Below, in pieces: positions 52,977 to 60,846 of a DNA stretch of 64,000 nucleotides. The stretch is from Sphingobacterium spiritivorum ATCC 33861 (GTDB lineage Bacteria; Bacteroidota; Bacteroidia; Sphingobacteriales; Sphingobacteriaceae), in the NCBI RefSeq assembly GCF_000143765.1, contig NZ_GL379771.1, positions 496,001 to 560,000 on the forward strand, in the 5' to 3' direction. Position 1 is the stretch's first letter. Every line of letters starts with the position of its first letter. The notes beneath the pieces were generated by a model. It was not told where the DNA came from, did not search any database, and saw only the letters and a list, made by a program, of their open reading frames with translations. A program made the translations under genes and the position numbers.

Positions 52977-53468
52977 ATGAAAATAAATCAAAAATATCTC
53001 TGGATACTAGGAATTGGAATATTCTTGTATCTGGTATTTCCTTTTATGAAAGATCTATTGTCCCCCGGAAGCAATGTATATTCGAAAAAATATCGTATTG
53101 ATATGGAAAGGGACACTTTATTAAATCTTTTGAATAAATTTAACGCAAACAATGAACCTAAGGATTCTTCTTATTTCTCAACTCAAGAAAATCCATATTT
53201 TTATTATGGACCGGTATTTGACCGTAAACACGATAAAGTATTTTATATTGATATTCCCAATCCCAGTATTGAACAAAAAGGCAGTGAAATTCATCTTTTA
53301 TCTATGAAGACAAGTCTTAATGAAGTTGCTATGGTTAATGGCAAACCCAAAAACAAAGAAGAGAAGAAGAGAGAAAATGCAATCAAAGATTTTGAAACTA
53401 ATATTTTGGATAGTTTAAAAATTACATATACAAAAATAGACTTCTTAACATCTTTAGGACTTAAATAA
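52977..53468 (+). CDS. small membrane-anchored protein of unknown function
   Basis: The 163-residue protein has one N-terminal helix (about 7-27, LWILGIGIFLYLVFPFM) and a charged soluble part containing YFYYGPVFDRKHDKVFYIDIPNP. It begins 19 bp after the frameshifted gene. No family is recognised. It belongs to the row of membrane-anchored genes behind the Rhs tip and may be an accessory or second immunity protein. Confidence 0.6.
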   Translation: MKINQKYLWILGIGIFLYLVFPFMKDLLSPGSNVYSKKYRIDMERDTLLNLLNKFNANNEPKDSSYFSTQENPYFYYGPVFDRKHDKVFYIDIPNPSIEQKGSEIHLLSMKTSLNEVAMVNGKPKNKEEKKRENAIKDFETNILDSLKITYTKIDFLTSLGLK

Positions 53469-53549
53469 GTGACTGCTAATATTTGTATTTCGGTTAAACC
53501 TAAACAACCAAGATAGCTCGTCTCAACACCAATCCTATGCTGCCGTAAT

Positions 53550-53702
53550 ATGAAAAAATCATCCCAAATTATAATCCTAATTATTAGCTTCGGAATTTTT
53601 TGCTTTACGATATTTAAAGTATGGCAAATCTATAAATTTTCACAATACGAGATGTTGGGAGGGGTGAAAAACATCCCCACTTCATATCTGTCAGTTTGGT
53701 AG
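53550..53702 (+). pseudogene. truncated second copy of the immunity-like gene
   Basis: ATG 53550 starts 50 codons clearly homologous to the first 50 of the gene at 51873: KKSSQIIILIISFGIFCF versus KKSTQIIMLIISFGIFCY, both followed by a QYEMLGGVKNIP segment. The resemblance holds at DNA level with scattered substitutions to about 53697 and stops where the IS3-family element begins; a TAG at the junction ends the frame. The rest of the gene is not present beyond the IS, so insertion was accompanied by deletion. The two copies have diverged, so this is an old duplication. Confidence 0.85.
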
Positions 53703-53755
53703 ACTTACCTGTTTTTCAGACAAATTAAAAGTGTTAAATTAGTTTGTTATATATT

Positions 53756-54031
53756 ATGAAAAAGAGCAAGTTTTCAGAACATCAAATCGTCAATATTCTC
53801 AAAGAATATGAGTCAAGCAAGGCAACCAAGGATATCTGTAGAGAACATGGTATTGCCGTCCCGACTTTCTATCAAGGGAAGCAAAAGTACGGAGGTATGG
53901 ATGCACAACACCTTAAAGAGTTAAAAGCACTACAAGAAGAAAATGCTCGTCTAAAACGGATGTTTGCAGATTTGAGTTTGGATCACCGTATTTTAAAAGA
54001 TATAATTGAAAAAAGCTCTAAAGCTTTGTGA
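53756..54031 (+). CDS. IS3-family transposase OrfA
   Basis: The 91-residue DNA-binding subunit starts at ATG 53756. An N-terminal helix-turn-helix (KFSEHQIVNILKEYES...DICREHGIAVPTFYQGKQKYGG) binds the IS ends, and a C-terminal leucine-zipper-like helix (LKELKALQEENARLKRMF) mediates dimerisation. Length is normal. Its 3' end overlaps orfB by 26 bp around an A-run. Confidence 0.92.
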   Translation: MKKSKFSEHQIVNILKEYESSKATKDICREHGIAVPTFYQGKQKYGGMDAQHLKELKALQEENARLKRMFADLSLDHRILKDIIEKSSKAL

Positions 54032-54809
54032 ACGTAAGGAGCTGGTCGATGGGGAAATGAAAGAGCAAGGGATCAGTATTCACAGGGCCTGTAAGATTGT
54101 TTGCATGAGTCGTAGCATGTATTATTACGTTCATAAAAAGAACGATCAAACGGTTATTTCAAAGTTAATGGATCTTGCGGCTCGTTATCCTTCCCGCGGG
54201 TTCCAGACCTATTATGGTAAGATACGTCTAGAAGGTCTTTTGTGGAACAGGAAAAGGGTACTTCGGGTTTATAGAAGTATCAATTTAAAGCTCAGAATCA
54301 AACGCAAACGCTGCATTCCCCCTAGGATTAAAGAGAAGCTCTTAGTTCCCGGATCAGTTAATGAAACTTGGTCGATTGATTTTATGAGCGACTCGCTGGC
54401 TAATGGAAGAAGGTTTAGGGTGCTCAATGTCATCGATGATTATAATCGTGAGTCATTGATAAATGAAGCATTCTATTCAATACCGGGGGGTAGACTGGTA
54501 CAAAAAATAAAGGAATTGATCATCGATAGATCTACACCCAAGCGAATTAGAACAGACAACGGTCCTGAATTTCTGTCAAAGGTCTTCACTGACTTCTGTA
54601 CTGAAAACGGAATTGAACTGCAATATATACAACCTGGAAAGCCCGCTCAAAATGCTTATATCGAACGGCTGAATCGAACATTTAGAGAAGATGTACTAGA
54701 CGCATACCTGTTTGATTCGCTAACAGAAGTTAATGCTATTGCTTATGAGTGGCAGATTGATTACAATGAAAACCATCCAGATACAGCCCTAAATGGACTA
54801 AGCCCGTAG
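54006..54809 (+). CDS. IS3-family transposase OrfB, with late nonsense change
   Basis: This is the catalytic subunit with HTH_21 region and DDE core: Asp in WSIDFMSDSL, Asp in RIRTDNGPEFLS, Glu in NAYIERLNRTFRED. The frame relative to orfA is +1, starting from a TTG in the overlap, so separate coupled initiation or frameshifting must produce it. The stop TAG at 54807-54809 comes after NGLSP; in the same frame LYAKEYLVS and a TAA (54837-54839) follow, matching the usual end NGLSPKxYAKE. A single AAG-to-TAG change has therefore trimmed ten residues; activity is uncertain. Confidence 0.9.
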   Translation: MKKALKLCERKELVDGEMKEQGISIHRACKIVCMSRSMYYYVHKKNDQTVISKLMDLAARYPSRGFQTYYGKIRLEGLLWNRKRVLRVYRSINLKLRIKRKRCIPPRIKEKLLVPGSVNETWSIDFMSDSLANGRRFRVLNVIDDYNRESLINEAFYSIPGGRLVQKIKELIIDRSTPKRIRTDNGPEFLSKVFTDFCTENGIELQYIQPGKPAQNAYIERLNRTFREDVLDAYLFDSLTEVNAIAYEWQIDYNENHPDTALNGLSP

Positions 54810-55141
54810 TTATACGCTAAAGAATATTTAGTTTCTTAATGTGTATTTTTATATTTTTTCAATGTTTGAAAAACGGGAAGGCTTCAGAATGTTCCACCAA
54901 TGTAATCTCTTATTTTTCCCTAAGGGATTAAAATGATATTTTTGCTATCAACCATTATGTATATCTCAAAATTTTTATTTCACAAAAATTCGAATGAAAT
55001 TTAATAAAAGATATGCGTTGTATTAGCCTTTTATGTAAGATTTATAATTGACTTGCGAATTCAAGGTTTGAGAATTTTAATTACAGAACGTAGACAGGAC
55101 ATAAAAAAGAAGGTCTTTTTTTAACCTTATTTGCAATAGTG

Positions 55142-56485
55142 TTACCAATGCCTTACACCATAATATAATTTACTTTTTGGATCGTATTTAATAAGTATTA
55201 AGGCATCTTCAAGATTATATGCACCAAAGGAATTCTTTGCTCTATATTTAATGTAGTAAACCCATCCCTCATTTGCCTTTTTATTGATATAAGCATCAAC
55301 AATTTTTAGACTGTTTGGATCCTTTAAATGGTTGACGATATAATCTTCTGCGGCTAATCTTAGGAAAGTATCGCCACCATCACCATAAATTTTATATTCA
55401 CTTTTAAATTTTTCGATTTCAGTCAATTTCGAATTATACAAAGTACTGTATATTTTATTGTCCAATTTCAATATCTTCCTCTTCACCATATCTGCATTTA
55501 AGTGATAAAGAATATTGTTGACCTTACCAATATAGATATCTCCACCTGGTTCTTTTGGAACGCTTTCAAATAAAGACTTAAATTTCAGAAACCAAAACTC
55601 ATTTATATACTTGTCGATCTTATCCAGATTAATTTGGGTAGCCGAGCTTAGTGAATCTTTACCCTTGTTGGAAACATTTTCATTGATGATAGAATTGAGC
55701 TTATCCGAGATTAGACAATTGATGATTGTTGAATGAGCATTGGCAAAGTTGGTAGAATCATTATTATCAATGATTAAATTTGCTTCAATCATTCGCTTTC
55801 TGTTTTCGGTATTTAAGTAATTAAAATATTGATTTCGCTCATCTTTAAAGCTAGTCGAATCTTTATATAACACTTCTATCATAGAAGTATTCATTTTTAC
55901 ATCAAATTGTTTTCTTACCAAAAGATTAGGACTAATGTACATTACTTTATATCTGTCGGTTAAATCGATAAATAGCGAATCTCCTTTTATGTTGAAATGC
56001 GTCTTGTAAGATTGAGAAAGATGTTCATTACCTGTACCTTCAAAAACTAAGTATTGTTTATCTTCAAACTTTTCCAAATAAACGCTTTGATTTCCTTGTT
56101 TCCTGCTATGGTGGTTAACTTTAGTTATTTCTCCGGTATTGTAATCTTGAAAAACCGCAAAATCCAAATGCCATTCTCCTACGATTTTTTCGTTTATATA
56201 ACCTGTAATCTTTTTATCAGATAGATTATTCCATTTTTCTAGATAGTCATTTCGATGATTTATATTATTTGGAGTATTATCCTCTGGCATGTTTGAGATC
56301 ACAATACCACTAAGAATCATTATACCTCCATAAATAGCAGATGAAATTAAACGTGTTTTAGGCAGCTTGAACTTAACAACTAAGCTAGGTTTGATTAAGC
56401 CTAATACAAATCCGATTAAAGAACCGAGGAAGATTAAAGAGATAATAATAGCCATAAATAATTGTGTTAAAAAAGACGTGGACAA
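55142..56485 (-). CDS. membrane protein of unknown function, cargo of the element
   Basis: The 447-residue protein has two N-terminal helices (about 8-31 and 46-66) and a large soluble part. About 85-230 is beta-rich (GEWHLDFAVFQDYNTGE, HFNIKGDSLFIDLTDRYKVMYI), suggesting a lipocalin-like or barrel fold; about 230-370 is helical; the end (YYIKYRAKNSFGAYNLEDALILIKYD) looks like a small compact domain found at the C-terminus of various Bacteroidota proteins. No family is assigned. It is the only cargo gene on the minus strand between the IS and the right-end replication genes. It could be a defence or housekeeping function of the element. Confidence 0.65.
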   Translation of the reverse strand: MSTSFLTQLFMAIIISLIFLGSLIGFVLGLIKPSLVVKFKLPKTRLISSAIYGGIMILSGIVISNMPEDNTPNNINHRNDYLEKWNNLSDKKITGYINEKIVGEWHLDFAVFQDYNTGEITKVNHHSRKQGNQSVYLEKFEDKQYLVFEGTGNEHLSQSYKTHFNIKGDSLFIDLTDRYKVMYISPNLLVRKQFDVKMNTSMIEVLYKDSTSFKDERNQYFNYLNTENRKRMIEANLIIDNNDSTNFANAHSTIINCLISDKLNSIINENVSNKGKDSLSSATQINLDKIDKYINEFWFLKFKSLFESVPKEPGGDIYIGKVNNILYHLNADMVKRKILKLDNKIYSTLYNSKLTEIEKFKSEYKIYGDGGDTFLRLAAEDYIVNHLKDPNSLKIVDAYINKKANEGWVYYIKYRAKNSFGAYNLEDALILIKYDPKSKLYYGVRHW

Positions 56486-57364
56486 CTACTACAATACTTG
56501 CCATCTGAGGGAGTCGAAGCCCTTATGCACAAAGTAAAGAGTAGCGCCCACGTTTTGACGTGAACGCTTTCCCAATACCTCTCCTGTGCTGTTGAATTTT
56601 CGACTTTTCAGATGACAGAGATTCTTGGTAAAGACGTTATATCTTAATTATTTATGTCTACGTTTTTCTTGTTCTATTTTTTAGTTTGTTAATGTCACGA
56701 AAATAGGAAATTAAAGTTGTGGCTTCAAATCTTTCTGTCATATTCCATTCATAAATTTCCTTGGCAATACTTTTAAATAAATTGTGTGAAAAATATAAAC
56801 ATATTTCTAAGTCAATTTATGCTCAAAGTAGTGTCAATAGAAATATTCTTATCTGTTTGCTGATATAAAATATATTTTCCAGCAACTATATTAGTATTTC
56901 AACACTCCTTTAAATGCATATTACTTATCTACCCTCATAATTATCTTTTGCTTTTCCAAGTCTACCCTACCTAAGAGGGTAAATGATTCTTTAACTAATA
57001 TAACGTAACAGTGACATCTGTACGAATACTTCGCCGCAGGTTGGTTGCCCGGCATTATACGCCATTATTCTCCTTGTATAAAAAAGAGTGTATGGTTTTT
57101 CGGTATTTCCTATACTTGTATTAGGTACATGATGCGTTTTTGAACACATTATGGCTATTCATAATTTTTGAATTTTACACTTTGAAAAAATTGAAAATGC
57201 ACTTGTATCTAGATACAAGTTAGAAAAAGGGGCTTATCCTATAAATCCTAGCCTGCTAAATATTGGGTTAGCTACTTTCTATGGCATCTTATCTTTAAGG
57301 GTTGTTAGGGGCTATACTATTTATTATACCCTTCTCCTTATTGGGTATAATAAAGGTATATATT
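56486..57364. other. 880-bp non-coding region with palindromes
   Basis: No gene is seen. Features are a hairpin AGCG-cc-CACGT-tttg-ACGTG-aa-CGCT at 56543-56568, a perfect 20-bp palindrome at 57201-57220, and an ATTATACCC/GGGTATAAT repeat at 57323-57351. Clustered dyads beside a Rep-like gene suggest an origin of replication or transfer, or iteron-like control. Confidence 0.5.
57201..57220. repeat. perfect 20-bp palindrome
   Basis: ACTTGTATCT and its exact reverse complement adjoin without spacer. It lies 145 bp beyond the stop of the Rep-like gene. It could be a dimer operator or part of an origin. Confidence 0.7.
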
Positions 57365-58267
57365 TTAGTCCATCAGTTGTTTCCTCTTATTGTGAAAGGC
57401 TTCGGTGAGTTCCTCAACGTAATCTATATTAATCTCTAAATTATTAATCCTTCCAACAGTCTTCTTCCGCCTTGCAATTTCGTTTTTCATAGATCGTCCT
57501 AAACGTTTTAACGTCTCGGTAAAAATATGGTAATGTTCAGAAGTAATAAAGCAGTAATCCCTTATATCTTTTTCGGTTAGCCCTTTTAAGTCTTCCGCAG
57601 AATAGATACTCAGTTTGCTTGACCTATTGAACGCTTTGACCAAGACCTGAACATACCTTTTAAAAATACGAGGATTATATAACTGTTCCGCATTATAAAT
57701 CATTTTGTGTTGTCTCAGATAGATAGAATAGAGAACCATCTCGATTCGAACAATATTCTCGGGAGCATATATCTTTGTCTTGGATTTCTTTTTCGCATCA
57801 GCCGATTTATTATAGACTTTGAAGTCATTTGTACTTGACTTGCAACGTATACCGTTTATTCGGTTGCTCCCAGTTAATGGGGTCATGCAGATAAAGGTAT
57901 TTTTATCTAATGCCTTAAAACAATTGAAATAATTTGCGGGCTCTGTTGACATTTTCAAATTTACCCCGATCTCGACAAACTGGATCTGTATGTCCTTAAG
58001 TTCCTTGTTGAATTTATCCGAGATCATTTTTAATGATGACTTGACCTGTTCATAACTAAAGTCGTCAAAGTTTTCGCCTCCTTTAAAGAACTTATGAAGA
58101 GAACCTGTAAGGATAACCGCATTCTGACGTGCTATAAATGTTCCACTAAAGGTTCCATACCTAAACTTTACATCTTTACCACTTGGGGTCATATACACTT
58201 CGTCAAAAGTAGTAATGATGAAATCCTCATGTATATTAGAAATTTTTAATTTCACTCTATCTAACAT
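57365..58267 (-). CDS. Rep-like protein of the element
   Basis: The 300-residue soluble protein resembles replication initiators of the phage/plasmid gene II/X type found in small Bacteroidota elements. The suggestive segments are IQFVEIGVNLKM, NYFNCFKALDKN, FKVYNKSADAKKKSK and NIVRIEMVLYSIYLRQ. A catalytic Tyr cannot be fixed with confidence. It lies 70 bp downstream of the HTH gene on the same strand, followed by a palindrome-rich region that could be its origin. The call rests on pattern memory and context. Confidence 0.5.
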   Translation of the reverse strand: MLDRVKLKISNIHEDFIITTFDEVYMTPSGKDVKFRYGTFSGTFIARQNAVILTGSLHKFFKGGENFDDFSYEQVKSSLKMISDKFNKELKDIQIQFVEIGVNLKMSTEPANYFNCFKALDKNTFICMTPLTGSNRINGIRCKSSTNDFKVYNKSADAKKKSKTKIYAPENIVRIEMVLYSIYLRQHKMIYNAEQLYNPRIFKRYVQVLVKAFNRSSKLSIYSAEDLKGLTEKDIRDYCFITSEHYHIFTETLKRLGRSMKNEIARRKKTVGRINNLEINIDYVEELTEAFHNKRKQLMD

Positions 58268-58337
58268 AATAAAAAACTAAGGGATTAAAAACGATAAGGG
58301 CACAGGAAAGATATATGTCTCCCCTGTACCCACCTGA

Positions 58338-58637
58338 TTAAAACATGGGATTGTAGTTTTCTAGGAGGAAGGCATCTATGTCCGTTGATCGATAATAGAT
58401 CTTAGAGCCAATCTGTGAGAAACCTAACTTCCCTTCATCTCGGTATTTTTGCAATGTCCTTTTGCTAACCTTGAGAAGTTTACTTACTTCTTCGGTTGTT
58501 AACCAAGTTCCAATTGATGGTCCGGTACCGTCGTTGCTATCGATGTTTTTTTTGATAGCTTGGAGGGTCTCAACGATCTCTTGAAATACACTATGCTCTA
58601 GCGTAATGACTTCTATTTTTTGATTACTATTAATCAT
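58338..58637 (-). CDS. helix-turn-helix (excisionase-type) protein
   Basis: The 99-residue protein has a MerR-like HTH_17 domain at about 45-92: WLTTEEVSKLLKVSKRTLQKYRDEGKLGFSQIGSKIYY, followed by DIDAFL. Such proteins act as excisionases or regulators in Bacteroidota integrative elements. The N-terminal helix (ITLEHSVFQEIVETLQAIKKN) is typical of these. It lies between the Rep-like gene and the RteC-like gene. Confidence 0.87.
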   Translation of the reverse strand: MINSNQKIEVITLEHSVFQEIVETLQAIKKNIDSNDGTGPSIGTWLTTEEVSKLLKVSKRTLQKYRDEGKLGFSQIGSKIYYRSTDIDAFLLENYNPMF

Positions 58638-58717
58638 GGGGCAATGATAGGAAAAGCTATGCAGTTTTATTTTCTACTAATCATTAGGTAGAATATGATT
58701 TGTAGAATTAAAATGAA

Positions 58718-58748
58718 AAATGCCTCTTAGATTGTCTAAAAGGCATTT
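58718..58748 (-). terminator. terminator after the integrase-RteC unit
   Basis: On the minus strand AAATGCCT pairs with AGGCATTT (58718-58725 with 58741-58748), with extra inner pairing, followed by TTTTCATTTT. It lies about 20 bp past the stop of the gene ending at 58770. Confidence 0.8.
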
Positions 58749-58769
58749 ATTATGGAAAGAGTATTCTAC

Positions 58770-59414
58770 CTATTTAAGTTTGCTATTTATGTATGTCTGC
58801 CACGCTTCACGTAATTTTGTAATAAAATTATTCGATTCGATCTTCATCCTCTTTGCAGATGTTAATAAGTCTTTTTTATATTTGATTTCTACATTTAAGA
58901 ATTGTTCAAAAACAAGATCAAGCTCTTTTTGATATAATTTTTTCCCATCGGTTCTTTCTATGGAATTGTTCGTTAAGAGAGCTTTGGTTAATACGACAAA
59001 ATCAGTTTCAGATGACGCCCATTTTAAGTTTGATAATAGCTTTTTTTTATTGCGCAGTTTCTGATCAATAACTCCTTTAAACTCGTTCGCCATTTTTGGG
59101 CGAATAGCGTTAATGTCATTTTCATATTCATCCAAAAAATTATAAACTTCAAACATCCAATCCTCAGAAAGGGTTCCATATTTTTTTACTTGGTAGTCTA
59201 CGAAGTCTTCTCTTTGGGATTTTTTGATTCCTTCAAACATACGCAGTAATTGATTGAAGTAGATCGTGCTTTCTTCAATCTCGGTGAGTTCGTCATCGAT
59301 AGGCATCAATATATCATAAACATTTTTATCATCACCCGGTCCAGCGTAGTAATCACAGATGATTTTTGAAAAGAGTAACTTCTTATAGTTGTCTATCGTT
59401 ATTGGCTTCTTCAT
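58770..59414 (-). CDS. RteC-like protein
   Basis: The 214-residue protein's C-terminal part (about 130-214: LKWASSETDFVVLTKALLTNNSIE, LVFEQFLNVEIKYKKDLL, FITKLREAWQTYINSKL) matches the pattern of the RteC domain, which regulates excision and transfer of Bacteroides conjugative transposons. The N-terminal half is charged and helical. The gene overlaps the end of the integrase gene by 32 bp, so translation is coupled. Here no transfer genes are present, so control of excision is the likelier role. Confidence 0.72.
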   Translation of the reverse strand: MKKPITIDNYKKLLFSKIICDYYAGPGDDKNVYDILMPIDDELTEIEESTIYFNQLLRMFEGIKKSQREDFVDYQVKKYGTLSEDWMFEVYNFLDEYENDINAIRPKMANEFKGVIDQKLRNKKKLLSNLKWASSETDFVVLTKALLTNNSIERTDGKKLYQKELDLVFEQFLNVEIKYKKDLLTSAKRMKIESNNFITKLREAWQTYINSKLK

Positions 59415-60633
59415 ATTTATCGATTAAGTCCATTGCTTTGTCAAGTTCCTTATTGATTAACTTAGCATAGTTCTCTGTCATCGCTACTGAGCTATGCCCC
59501 ATAAGTTTGGAAATATGTGTTAAAGGCATTCCGATTTCCAAACCCCTTGTTGCGAAGGTATGACGGCTCATGTGAAAATGCAAATGTTTATTTATTCCGG
59601 ACTTCTTTCCGATCTCCCTCAATCGAGTGTTCGCTACAGCGTTTATAGAGGAGATCCTTCTATATAAATACTTCGGGTTACTGTAATTCTTATCGTTGTC
59701 CAGAAAAGGAAATATGAAGCCTGAAGCATTGGTATATGTAGATGGTCTATATATCGATAGGATCGCCAGTGATACATTGGTGAGTTTTACAGTGAGGTTA
59801 GTTTTTGTTTTCTGCGTGTACACTTTTACTCTTTCGTCATCTTGAACATCTTCCCAACGCAGCATAAGTAGATCGGAAAAGCGTAAACCACCTGTGTACA
59901 TTGCAAAGACAAACATATTTCTGATATGATAGTCTTTCCCCATAGGATCTAATTCCACATGTCTGATTTTGTCAATATCTTCTTTGGTCAGATAGCCGAT
60001 ATTGGTTTTCTCCCATTCAAGCTTTAATTTTTTAAATGGGTTTCTTTCCTCTGGAACTACCTCTTCAAGTGTTGCGAGGTTGTAGAGCTTTCGGATTACC
60101 TTCAAATTTGTTGATATGGTATTTGTTCTGTTCTTACACTCGGTGGCTAGGTGTTCACTAAACCTTTTGAGGTAAGATACCGTGATCTCTGAGAACTTTA
60201 ATTGTCTGGACTTATTGAACCGCTCCAACTTGTTCAATATCGCTTTGTACTGGTTGTAGAGCCTTACGCTCTCCGAACTCTCTATAGTCTTCTGATACTG
60301 TTCGGCAAACTCAAAAAAATCAGGCTCTTCTTCTCCTTTGATTATATCTTTGATCTTCTTACTGGACAATGTCCTGTCCGACTGCTCGGCTTCTACCAAT
60401 TGGTTCTTCATCCTCACCCTTTCGTTGTCTATGAAATTGTTCAGCCGAACGTAGCCTTTTATCTTGTTATTCTTTTTGATGCATTCCCTTTCTTTGTCCC
60501 AATAAAGGGGAGGTACTGAAATTTGGAGTGATAAGAATGTGGTCTTTCGGTTCTTGGTGATCCTTAAATAGATTGGTGCTTCGTTTTTTGCATTGATTTT
60601 GTCTTCTCTAATTACTGCCTTTACTGTAGCCAT
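59383..60633 (-). CDS. site-specific tyrosine integrase with arm-binding domain
   Basis: The 416-residue integrase has the Bacteroidota arm-type N-terminus (MATVKAVIREDK...APIYLRI, about 1-90), a SAM-like core-binding domain (about 105-210) and a catalytic domain: Arg in TGGLRFSDLLML, HxxR in HMSRHTFATRG, His in LMGHSSVAMT and Tyr in TENYAKL. The start is ATG 60633, as in relatives; an ATG three codons earlier exists. It lies 165 bp inside attR, pointing inward, and is the likeliest enzyme for insertion at tRNA-Glu. Confidence 0.95.
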   Translation of the reverse strand: MATVKAVIREDKINAKNEAPIYLRITKNRKTTFLSLQISVPPLYWDKERECIKKNNKIKGYVRLNNFIDNERVRMKNQLVEAEQSDRTLSSKKIKDIIKGEEEPDFFEFAEQYQKTIESSESVRLYNQYKAILNKLERFNKSRQLKFSEITVSYLKRFSEHLATECKNRTNTISTNLKVIRKLYNLATLEEVVPEERNPFKKLKLEWEKTNIGYLTKEDIDKIRHVELDPMGKDYHIRNMFVFAMYTGGLRFSDLLMLRWEDVQDDERVKVYTQKTKTNLTVKLTNVSLAILSIYRPSTYTNASGFIFPFLDNDKNYSNPKYLYRRISSINAVANTRLREIGKKSGINKHLHFHMSRHTFATRGLEIGMPLTHISKLMGHSSVAMTENYAKLINKELDKAMDLIDKYEEANNDRQL

Positions 60634-60658
60634 ATTATACATGTTTTAATTGATACAA

Positions 60659-60680
60659 GGGTACAACATATAGGTACAAC
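60659..60680 (+). repeat. candidate integrase arm-type site, right end
   Basis: GGGTACAACATATAGGTACAAC holds two GGTACAA copies and matches 42502-42520 apart from one inserted base. It lies between the integrase start and attR, 117 bp from the core. Confidence 0.6.
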
Positions 60681-60796
60681 ATTCAATACATTGCCGTGCT
60701 TCCGATTTACTTGTTCTGCCTAACGGTGTTTGATAAACTATTTGATTGTTAGGTAATTATATGAAAATCTAAAAAATACGTTGTAATAACAATGTG

Positions 60797-60810
60797 CCCC
60801 TACGGGCTAC
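60797..60810 (+). repeat. attR core
   Basis: This is an exact copy of the 14-bp CCCCTACGGGCTAC at the 3' end of tRNA-Glu. It is the displaced original tRNA end and is joined directly to the native tRNA terminator. Confidence 0.92.
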
Positions 60811-60811
60811 T

Positions 60812-60846
60812 AAAAAGCATCAATCAAATCAGATTGATGCTTTTTT
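60812..60846 (+). terminator. native tRNA-Glu terminator displaced by the element
   Basis: A 14-bp stem (60812-60825 with 60832-60845) with a 6-nt loop and T run starts 1 bp after attR. No gene ends just before it, which shows that it belonged to tRNA-Glu before insertion. Confidence 0.88.

Larger units (their letters stand above)
53701..54884 (+). mobile_element. IS3-family insertion sequence
   Basis: The element of about 1.2 kb carries overlapping orfA and orfB. Imperfect inverted repeats are seen at 53704-53722 (CTTACCTGTTTTTCAGACA) and 54863-54881 (complement matches at 15 of 19 positions). Exact ends and target duplication are uncertain by a few bases. It interrupts the truncated copy of the immunity-like gene. 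Confidence 0.8.
42431..60810 (+). mobile_element. integrative element in tRNA-Glu carrying an Rhs cargo
   Basis: The 18.4-kb element is bounded by 14-bp direct repeats from the tRNA-Glu 3' end. Recombination genes lie at both ends: a tyrosine recombinase 165 bp inside the left end, and a second integrase with RteC-like, HTH and Rep-like genes inside the right end. Paired GGTACAA repeats lie near each att site. No relaxase, VirD4 or Tra genes are visible, so it is not self-conjugative and is probably mobilisable or a satellite. Cargo is a C39-fold peptidase, three Rhs/YD proteins, small membrane proteins and an IS3 insertion. Sequence looks more AT-rich than flanking host genes. Confidence 0.88.

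Noticed and set aside
56505..56540. Sequence resembling a tRNA T-arm (GAGGGAGTCGAAGCCC)
   Set aside because: No acceptor or anticodon stem can be paired around it, so it is not a tRNA or a convincing tRNA remnant.
42445..60796. CRISPR array or direct-repeat array in the AT-rich parts of the element
   Set aside because: No regularly spaced repeat of 25-40 bp with spacers was found; only the paired GGTACAA repeats and palindromes recur.
42431..60810. Interpretation as a prophage or a self-transmissible conjugative element
   Set aside because: No capsid, portal, terminase, tail, relaxase, coupling protein or Tra genes are visible.
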